Positions 1 to 6,100 of a DNA stretch of 7,842 nucleotides are shown here, in pieces. The notes under the pieces are model-generated. The model made no database searches and was not told the DNA's origin. It saw only the letters and a list, made by a program, of their open reading frames with translations. The stretch's first letter is position 1. Every line of letters starts with the position of its first letter. The position numbers and the translations under genes were made by a program. The stretch is from Actinomycetes bacterium (GTDB lineage Bacteria; Actinomycetota; Actinomycetes; Actinomycetales; Cellulomonadaceae), in assembly GCA_023462275.1 (NCBI GenBank), contig JAEWYD010000270.1, positions 1 through 7,842 of the forward strand, given 5' to 3'.

Positions 1-1131
1 GGCGAGCGCCGTCGCCGCGACGGCGAGGGCGCCCGCCTCGGCCGCCGCCTGGCTCAGGAGCTGACGGCGGTCCGCACCGCGGGCGACGAGCAGCCGCAGC
101 TCGGGGGCGCGCCGGGCGACGAGGAGACGCCCGGCCAGGCCGAGCGCCGTGACGGCGAGGCCGGCGAGGAGGAGCGCGGTGGTGACGACCGCCGACGCGG
201 TCACCGCCTGCTGGGTGCGGGTGGCGTGCACGAGCGCCGGCAGGCTGCTGCTCACCCGCTCGGTCGAGGTGCGGTCCCCGAGCTCGTTGCGCAGCCGTCC
301 CTGCAACCCGCCGACGGCGTCGGCGACGCGGTTCAGCCGGGTCGCCGACGCGGCGGCCAGGTCCGGGCGCGCGACCACGGAGACCGATCGCACGGTGTCG
401 CCGTCGACGAGGGCCTCCGGGACCGTCACGAGCGGTCCGACGAGCGGCTCCGGCTCCGACCCGATGGCCGGCTGCTCCCAGGAGGTCGTCACCTGGGCGC
501 CGTGCAGCAGGTCGCGTGACCACACGGCCGCCCGCAGGTGCGGCTCGTAGGTCCCGACGACGCGCAGCGGCAGGGCGGGGCCGCGGTCCTCCGTCGTGCC
601 GTCGCGCAGCTCGTCGAGCACGACGTCGTCGCCGACGTCGACACCGAGGCGGCCGACCGCCGCGACGGGCACGGCGACCTCGACGACGTCGGCGGCGGGG
701 GAGGGCCAGCGTCCCGAGAGCAGGTCGGCGTCGCGCGTGACGTCGGCGCCCGCGAGGTAGGTCAGCGGGTCCCCGGGCAGGACGAGCCGGCGGACGTCGG
801 AGGTGAACCACGTCGTCAGCCGGGGCCGGGTCCCGGCGAGGGCCTCGGTGAGCATCCCCGTCGCGTCGTGGATGACGGCGTCGCCGCGTTCGGCGGGCCG
901 CAGGTACACCTCGACGTCGGCGGCCCCGGGTTCCACGCGGCCCATCGCGGCGTGCCAGGCGTCCGTCTGACCCGCGGTCAGCAGGAGCGCGATGGTCCCG
1001 AGGGAGGCCGCCCCGACGACGACGAGCGCCAGGACCGCTGCCAGGACGGCGACCTGCGTCCGGACCCGTCGCGTCGCCAGGGGCAGCACGGCTGTCGCGC
1101 GGGGCGCGCGGGGACGGGACAGGGACCTCAT
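1..1131 (-). CDS. FtsX/MacB-type ABC transporter permease, N-terminal part (cut by the window edge)
   Basis: This is the membrane subunit of an ABC system of the FtsX/LolC/MacB type. These permeases span the cytoplasmic membrane and transmit ATPase motion to an extracytoplasmic domain rather than forming a classical channel. The frame is open for 377 codons from ATG at 1131 to the left edge, so the C-terminus is missing. After a short basic N-terminus comes a hydrophobic segment at about residues 27-53. A long polar region of about 255 residues follows, as expected for the extracytoplasmic MacB-like domain. A second membrane segment lies at about residues 314-337, followed by the cytoplasmic stretch RAPELRLLVARGADRRQLL, which resembles the FtsX-domain loop. 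A third hydrophobic segment begins near residue 361. The ATG overlaps the TGA of the upstream ATPase gene (ATGA), which supports this start and implies translational coupling. The substrate cannot be inferred; the lost half could add more membrane segments or a second FtsX domain. Confidence 0.85.
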   Translation of the reverse strand, partial: MRSLSRPRAPRATAVLPLATRRVRTQVAVLAAVLALVVVGAASLGTIALLLTAGQTDAWHAAMGRVEPGAADVEVYLRPAERGDAVIHDATGMLTEALAGTRPRLTTWFTSDVRRLVLPGDPLTYLAGADVTRDADLLSGRWPSPAADVVEVAVPVAAVGRLGVDVGDDVVLDELRDGTTEDRGPALPLRVVGTYEPHLRAAVWSRDLLHGAQVTTSWEQPAIGSEPEPLVGPLVTVPEALVDGDTVRSVSVVARPDLAAASATRLNRVADAVGGLQGRLRNELGDRTSTERVSSSLPALVHATRTQQAVTASAVVTTALLLAGLAVTALGLAGRLLVARRAPELRLLVARGADRRQLLSQAAAEAGALAVAATALA

Positions 1132-1844
1132 GCCGTGACGAGCCGCCCGTCGACGAGGTGGACGGCACGGTCCGCGAGGGCGATCATCACGGGGTCGTGC
1201 GTGGCCACGATCGCCGTCATGCCCTCCGCCTCGACGACCGCGCGGATGAGGGCCATGACGGCCAGCCCCGTCTCGCTGTCCAGCTGTCCCGTCGGCTCGT
1301 CGGCGATGAGCAGGCGTGGCGAGCCGGCGAGGGCCCGCGCGATGGCGACCCGCTGCTGCTGGCCGCCCGAGAGCTCGTCCGGGCGCTGGTCGGCGTGGTC
1401 GCCGAGCCCCACGAGCTCGAGGAGGAGCCGGACGCGGCGCTCCCGGTCGGCGACGGGGAGCCGGCGCAGGCGGAGGGGGACTCCGACGTTCTCGGCCGCG
1501 GAGAGCACCGGGACGAGGCCGAAGGTCTGGAAGACGTACGAGACGACGTCGCGCCGCAAGCGGACGAGCCCCGCGTCGTCGAGGCCGGTCACGTCGACGC
1601 CCGCGACGTGCACGGTGCCGTCGTCGGGCCGGTCCAGGCCGCCGACGACGTTGAGCAGGGTCGTCTTGCCGGAGCCGGACCGACCCACGAGCGCCACGAG
1701 CTCGCCGGGCCGGACGTCCAGGGACACGTCTTGGAGGGCGTGCACGGCGGCGTGACCGGTGCCGTACGTGCGGCGGACGCCGCGCACCAGGACCATCGGC
1801 GCGGACCCGCCCTCGCGGACGACCTCCTCGGCGGCGGCGGTCAC
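1128..1844 (-). CDS. ABC transporter ATP-binding protein, LolD/MacB type (second ATPase of operon)
   Basis: This is the cytoplasmic nucleotide-binding subunit that hydrolyses ATP to drive the neighbouring FtsX-type permease. The 238-residue product is the usual length for a LolD/FtsE-like ATPase. Motifs run in the canonical order: Walker A GRSGSGKTT at residues 54-62, Q-loop glutamine Q106 (VFQTFGLVP), signature LSGGQQQR at 158-165, Walker B LLIADE at 178-183 with catalytic E183, D-loop residues near 188-189, and the H-loop histidine H216 (ATHD). The LSGGQQQRVAIARAL and ADEPTGQLD wording is typical of the LolD/MacB ATPase group. The chosen start is the GTG at 1844-1842, which overlaps the upstream TGA as GTGA. 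The reading frame stays open further upstream, but that part is antiparallel to nothing and lies over the upstream ATPase in another frame. M17 is a possible alternative start. The 3' end overlaps the permease ATG by 4 bases. It probably pairs with the first ATPase as a heterodimer (inference). Confidence 0.93.
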   Translation of the reverse strand: MTAAAEEVVREGGSAPMVLVRGVRRTYGTGHAAVHALQDVSLDVRPGELVALVGRSGSGKTTLLNVVGGLDRPDDGTVHVAGVDVTGLDDAGLVRLRRDVVSYVFQTFGLVPVLSAAENVGVPLRLRRLPVADRERRVRLLLELVGLGDHADQRPDELSGGQQQRVAIARALAGSPRLLIADEPTGQLDSETGLAVMALIRAVVEAEGMTAIVATHDPVMIALADRAVHLVDGRLVTA

Positions 1845-2773
1845 CGGTCGCCCTCGCCGGGCCAGAGCGAGACGTGGTCCGCCTCGAGCGCGAGCCGGAC
1901 GCGGCGCGAGAGGGCCAGGGCCTGCCGGTACTCGGCGGGCACCTGCACGCGGCCGGCCCGGTCCATGACGGCGTACTCGTCGGCGACGACGTGGTGCGTC
2001 CCGTCGTCGCGTGCCTCCGCCCGGCGGAGGACCTCGCTGCTGGTGCGACCGTCGCGGATCGCGACGGTGCGCGCGACCTGTCCGCTGACGTCGTGGTCGT
2101 GCGTGACGACGAGGATCGTCGTCCCCAGCTCGTGGTTGGCGCGGCGAAGCGCCTCGAAGACCTCGTGCGAGGTCGCCGTGTCCAGCTCGCCGGTCGGCTC
2201 GTCCGCGAGCAGCACGCGGGGGCCGTTGGCGAGACCCACCGCGATCGCCACGCGTTGCTGCTCGCCGCCGGACATCTGGCGCGGACGGCGGTCCGCGCAG
2301 TGGGCGACGCCGAGGAGGTCGAGGAGCTGTTCCGTGCGCCGTCGGCGGGTGTGGCGGCTGCGCCCGGCGAGGCTCAGGGGGAGCGCGACGTTCTGCGCGG
2401 CCGTGAGGTAGGGCACGAGGTTGCGGCCCGCCTGCTGCCACACGAAGCCGACCATCGACCGCCGGTACTCCACGCGCTCGGCCCTGCCCAGCGCCGCGAG
2501 GTTCCAGGGTCCGACCCGCACCCGTCCCGCCGTCGGCGCGTCGATCCCGGCGAGGACGGCGAGGAGGGTGGACTTGCCCGACCCGGAGGCACCGACGACG
2601 GCGACCATCTCGCCCTCGTCGACGAGGAGGTCGAGGCCCTGCAGCGCCTGCACCTCGACGCTGCCGGTCTGGTAGATCCGCACGAGGTTGTCGCAGACGA
2701 CGAGGGCGTCGCGCCCGAACTCGGCGGGACGCTCGCGACGGCTCTCGAGCGCGCGCAGCGTGGTCTCGGACAT
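1841..2773 (-). CDS. ABC transporter ATP-binding protein, LolD/MacB type, with C-terminal AbrB-like extension
   Basis: This is the first gene of the minus-strand operon and its 310 residues are longer than a usual LolD-type ATPase (about 220-250). Residues about 22-243 form the ATPase: Walker A GASGSGKST at 61-69, Q-loop region FVWQQAGRNLVP at 110-121, signature MSGGEQQR at 167-174 (M in place of the usual L), Walker B VLLADE at 187-192 with E192, and the H-loop histidine H225 (THD). After a linker (about 244-265), residues 266-305 read as a compact beta-hairpin element with DRAGRVQVPAEYRQAL and RVRLALEADHVSLWP. This resembles the swapped-hairpin AbrB/SpoVT/MazE fold, which usually binds DNA or makes oligomer contacts. 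ATG at 2773 is preceded by AGGAG on the minus strand four bases upstream, which supports the start. The stop overlaps the next ATPase gene by GTGA. The ATPase call is firm; the tail's fold and role are inference. Confidence 0.92.
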   Translation of the reverse strand: MSETTLRALESRRERPAEFGRDALVVCDNLVRIYQTGSVEVQALQGLDLLVDEGEMVAVVGASGSGKSTLLAVLAGIDAPTAGRVRVGPWNLAALGRAERVEYRRSMVGFVWQQAGRNLVPYLTAAQNVALPLSLAGRSRHTRRRRTEQLLDLLGVAHCADRRPRQMSGGEQQRVAIAVGLANGPRVLLADEPTGELDTATSHEVFEALRRANHELGTTILVVTHDHDVSGQVARTVAIRDGRTSSEVLRRAEARDDGTHHVVADEYAVMDRAGRVQVPAEYRQALALSRRVRLALEADHVSLWPGEGDR

Positions 2774-2777
2774 CGGT

Positions 2778-2782
2778 CTCCT
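2778..2782 (-). promoter_or_regulatory. Shine-Dalgarno site of the ABC operon's first gene
   Basis: On the minus strand the sequence GAGGAGA lies just before the ATG at 2773, with the AGGAG core separated from it by four bases. This is the best ribosome-binding site near that reading frame and it fixes the start at 2773. Open frames extending further upstream have no comparable site. Confidence 0.6.
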
Positions 2783-2955
2783 CGCTGGCCCGAGGCGTCA
2801 TCGCTCCGGCCGATGGCGTCCATCGTGGCGCACGGCAGACGCCGGCGGGACGTCCTCGGGCGCGGCGCGCCGGGCGTCCAGGGTGAGCCGAGAAGGTGAT
2901 CTTCCTGCGGCGCAACTGCGGACCGCCGTCACAATCCCCGGACAGGGGCCCTCAG

Positions 2956-2975
2956 TCCCAGGCGTGTTCGTGGGA
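2956..2975. repeat. Inverted repeat TCCCA-N10-TGGGA, possible operator
   Basis: TCCCA at 2956-2960 and TGGGA at 2971-2975 form a perfect 5-base inverted repeat with a 10-base spacer. Flanking AGT and ACT could extend the symmetry across a short bulge. It sits where the -35 region would be for the -10-like hexamer at 2982, the expected place for a regulator of the PFOR-like gene. A 5-base arm is short and can arise by chance in GC-rich DNA. It does not match the Rex or Fnr consensus known to me, so the regulator, if any, is unknown. Confidence 0.22.
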
Positions 2976-2981
2976 TGACTC

Positions 2982-2987
2982 TAGGCT
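2982..2987 (+). promoter_or_regulatory. Possible -10 element TAGGCT for the PFOR-like gene
   Basis: TAGGCT fits the TAnnnT pattern of actinobacterial housekeeping sigma factor -10 boxes and lies in the only suitably placed AT-containing stretch upstream of the leader frame. No good TTGACA-like -35 hexamer is found 16-18 bases upstream, which is common for actinobacterial promoters but weakens the call. Transcription would begin near 2993-2996, almost directly in front of the GTGAGGA sequence. Confidence 0.3.
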
Positions 2988-2998
2988 GAAAGAACCGT

Positions 2999-3003
2999 GA
3001 GGA
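2999..3003 (+). promoter_or_regulatory. Shine-Dalgarno-like GAGGA before the short leader frame
   Basis: GAGGA is followed by a five-base spacer and ATG at 3009, close to ideal spacing. It is a better ribosome-binding site than the one in front of the PFOR-like GTG at 3133, where only a degenerate GGACGG is seen. This makes initiation at 3009 plausible even though the frame is short. Confidence 0.4.
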
Positions 3004-3008
3004 CCGCA

Positions 3009-3143
3009 ATGACGCAGAACCAGGAATACCCGAACGGGGCCGTTGATAAAAACGACGACGCCCTGGGAAAGGCACCTTGCCTACGTCGACCGGCCTCCTT
3101 CTCCATTACCCACTCAGGCACGGACGGGCATCGTGACATCTGA
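3009..3143 (+). CDS. Possible 44-residue upstream ORF / leader peptide overlapping the PFOR-like start
   Basis: An ATG at 3009 with a well-spaced GAGGA opens a 44-codon frame beginning MTQNQEYPNGAVDKNDD and ending at TGA 3141-3143. It therefore overlaps the PFOR-like GTG start (3133) by 11 bases in a different frame. An in-frame GTG at 2997 would add four codons. The peptide is hydrophilic, has no membrane segment or signal peptide, and I recognise no family. About a third of its codons end in A or T, unlike the almost uniform G/C endings of the flanking genes, so it may not be a selected protein sequence. It could be a leader frame whose translation brings ribosomes to the weak downstream GTG, a small real protein, or chance. 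I favour a regulatory leader or chance. Confidence 0.3.
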   Translation: MTQNQEYPNGAVDKNDDALGKAPCLRRPASFSITHSGTDGHRDI

Positions 3144-6100
3144 ACCCAAGTACCCCGGTCTCCCCGACGTCATCAACGGTAACGGTGCCGTTGCCCACGT
3201 CATGAAGCACGTGTGCGGCGGTGTGATCGGCTACCCCATCACACCGTCCACCGAGATCTCCGAGACGTTCGAGGCGGCCCGCGCAGAGGGCCAGCTCAAC
3301 GTCTTCGGGAAGCACCCCTTCTTCTTCGAGACCGAGGGTGAGCACTCGGCGCAGTCCGGCGCTCTCGGCGCCGCACTCACCGGTGGGAACTACATCTCGA
3401 ACGCCTCGTCGAGCCAGGGCATCCTCTACGCCCTCGAGTCGCACTACGTGACCGCGGGCAAGAAGATCGGCGGCTTCGTGCTGCAGGTCGCCGCGCGCGT
3501 CGTCTCGAAGCACTCGCTGAACGTCATGGCGGGCCACGACGACGTGTACGCGCTGCTGCCGGCCGGCTACACGATCCTGTTCGGCTCCAACCCGCAGGAG
3601 GCGGCCGACCTCGCGGCGATCTCGTACCGCGTCTCGGCGCTGTCGCTCGTCCCGGTCGCCAACGCCTTCGACGGCTTCGCCACCAGCCACGTCATGAGCG
3701 AGGTGCTCCTCCCCGAGCCCGCCATGCTCAAGGAGTACCTGGGCGACCCGGCCGGTCGCGTGCCGTGCCCCACGGTGGCGCAGGAGGTCCTCTTCGGCGC
3801 CAAGGGCCGCGTCTTCCAGCTCGGTCAGTACCTCGACCGCCACGCGGACGACTTCGCGCCCGAGGACCTCGCCGCGCTGCGGACGTTCCTCGCGGACGCG
3901 GCCGAGAAGGTCGAGCAGGACAACGCCGGTGCGCTCGTCGCCGAGACGGCCGCCTGGGTGCCCGAGGACCTGCAGGGCCAGTGGCGCCGCCAGTGGACGG
4001 GTGCGTGGGAGAAGGGCACCCGCCAGCTGGTCCCGGCGCTCGTGGACCCGCACAACCCCGGCCTCACCGGCCCGGTGCAGAACCAGCCCGACTTCCAGGC
4101 CGGCGCCGTCGACCACCGGACGCACTTCGTCAGCGCCGTGCCGGGCCTCGCCCGCCAGGCCATGGCCGAGTACTCCGAGCTGACCGGGCGCGAGTACGCC
4201 CCCGTGCTGTCCTACGACTGCGAGGACGCGGACTACGTGATGGTCGGCCTCGGCTCCATCACCGACGACGTCCGCGCCGTCGTGCCGTACCTGCGTCGCC
4301 AGGGCCTCAAGGTCGGCGTCGTGTCCGTCAAGCTCCTCCAGCCGTTCCCGGAGGCCGAGCTCGTCGAGGCGCTGGCCGGCAAGAAGGCCGTCACGGTCCT
4401 CGAGCGCTCGGACGACACCGCCCTCACGCGGCTCGTCACCCAGGCGCTGTTCAAGGCGCACGCCAACGCCGACTCCGTCCAGCACGCGGGCATCCCGGCG
4501 CTCACGACGCTGCCCCGCGTGACGACGGCGATCTTCGGCCTCGGCGGCCACGACGTGCAGCCGCGCCACACCATCGCTGCGTTCAAGGCGATGGCCGCCG
4601 GCACCACCGGCCCGCTCGTGTACCTCGGCTCGCAGTTCTTCGCCGCCGACGCCACGCCCGCCGTCGCCGAGCTGCAGGAGAAGCTGCGCGCCGCCTACCC
4701 CGAGACCGAGCTCATGGCGCTCGAGACCGAGGAGAACCCGGCCGTGCTGCCGGAGACGGCGATGCGGATCCGGTTCCACTCGGTCGGCGGCTACGGCACG
4801 ATCGCGACCGGCAAGCTGCTGACCGACATCCTCGCCGGCGTGCTGAACATGCACTCCAAGTCCGCGCCGAAGTACGGCTCGGAGAAGAGCGGCGCGGCGA
4901 CGAACTACTACATCACCCTCAGCCCCGAGCCGGTGCTCCTCACGAACGCCGAGCTCGAGGACGTCGAGGTCGTCATCTCGCCGGACCACAAGGCGTTCAT
5001 CCACACGAACCCGCTGAAGGGTCTGACGGCCGGCGGCACCTTCATCCTCCAGTCCGACCTCAGCCCCATCGAGGTGTGGCGGGAGCTGCCGGCCTACGCC
5101 CGCCGGACCATCCGCGACAAGAAGATCCGCTTCTTCGTCGTCGACGCGTTCACGGTCGCCAAGAAGCACGCGCCGACGGCGCAGCTCGAGACCCGCATGA
5201 TGGGCATCGCCTTCATCGGCTCGATGGTCGGCCACGTCGACCGCGTCTCGCAGGGCGCCCCGATCGAGGCCATCCGCGAGAAGGTCCGCGCGCAGATCAG
5301 CAAGAAGTTCGGCAGCAAGGGCGAGGCGGTTGTCGACGCCAACATGGCCGTCATCAGCGACGGCATGGCGGCGACGCAGCCCGTCGACTACGAGTCGGCG
5401 GAGTTCACCGCCGTCGAGGACGACGCGCCGGCCCGTGCCCTGCGCACCAACGCGCTCTCCGCGTCCATGTGCGCCGCCACGACGGAGGAGCGGGCCACCA
5501 ACCTGTTCGACCCGGCGTACTACGAGGACCTGGTCGCCCGGCCGTTCCGGGAGGGCACGATCGGTGAGGCCCCCGTCCTCCCCGGGACCGGCCTGTTCAT
5601 GCCGGTGGGCAGCGCGGTCGCGAAGGACAAGGGTCTGTTCCGCCGCACCGTCCCGTCGTTCGACGCCAGCAAGTGCACCGGCTGCCTCGAGTGCGCGCTC
5701 GTCTGCCCGGACGTCGCCATCCCGAACACGGTCCACGAGATCCACGACCTGCTCCTCACGGGCATCGCGGCGATCGACGTGACCGAGGCCCAGCGCGACG
5801 CGCTCAAGGCGCAGGTCTACCCGTGGGCCGAGCGCGTCCGGGAGATCTACCGCCAGGACAAGAGCGACCGCACCTTCGCCGACGTCGTCGGCGAGGCATC
5901 GTCGGTGCTCGACGCCGACCAGCGGTCCGTCGTGCGCAACGTCGAGAAGGTCGTCGCGGCCGTCGCCACGTTCCCGGTGGCCCGGACCCGGCCCTTCTTC
6001 GACGCGATGGAGAAGGACGTGCCCGGCACGGGTGCCCTCTTCTCGGCGGTCGTCGACCCGTGGAAGTGCACCGGCTGCCTCCAGTGCGTCGACGTCTGCG

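Larger units (their letters stand above)
2774..3132. promoter_or_regulatory. Divergent intergenic control region between ABC operon and PFOR-like gene
   Basis: About 360 bases separate the divergent start codons at 2773 (minus) and 3133 (plus), and promoters for both units must lie here or, for the plus unit, within the short leader frame. From about 2784 to 2940 I see no convincing gene and no recognisable promoter in either direction. The part from about 2990 to 3130 is visibly less GC-rich than the flanking genes. It contains runs such as GATAAAAACG and small potential hairpins (AGGCA-CCT-TGCCT at 3070-3082), none long enough to call a terminator or a known riboswitch. Confidence 0.5.

Noticed and set aside
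538..2411. Long plus-strand open frames over the ABC operon
   Set aside because: They lie antisense to the permease and ATPase genes, have no recognisable motif, and reflect the scarcity of stop codons in GC-rich DNA.
1845..2915. Upstream extension of the second ATPase's open frame on the minus strand
   Set aside because: It overlaps the first ATPase in another frame, is a low-complexity Arg/Pro/Ala-rich sequence, and the GTGA overlap gives a natural start at 1844.
3043..3045. In-frame TTG as an earlier start for the PFOR-like gene
   Set aside because: It has no ribosome-binding site, and the added residues use codons unlike the rest of the gene. Homology-like sequence begins only after the GTG at 3133.
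3069..3082. Small hairpin AGGCA-CCT-TGCCT as a terminator or riboswitch
   Set aside because: The stem is only five bases, there is no following T-run, and no conserved riboswitch core is recognisable.
3765..5567. A 600-codon plus-strand open frame inside the PFOR-like gene
   Set aside because: It is a different frame of the same strand, very rich in Arg, Gly, Ala and Pro, and overlaps well-supported enzyme domains.
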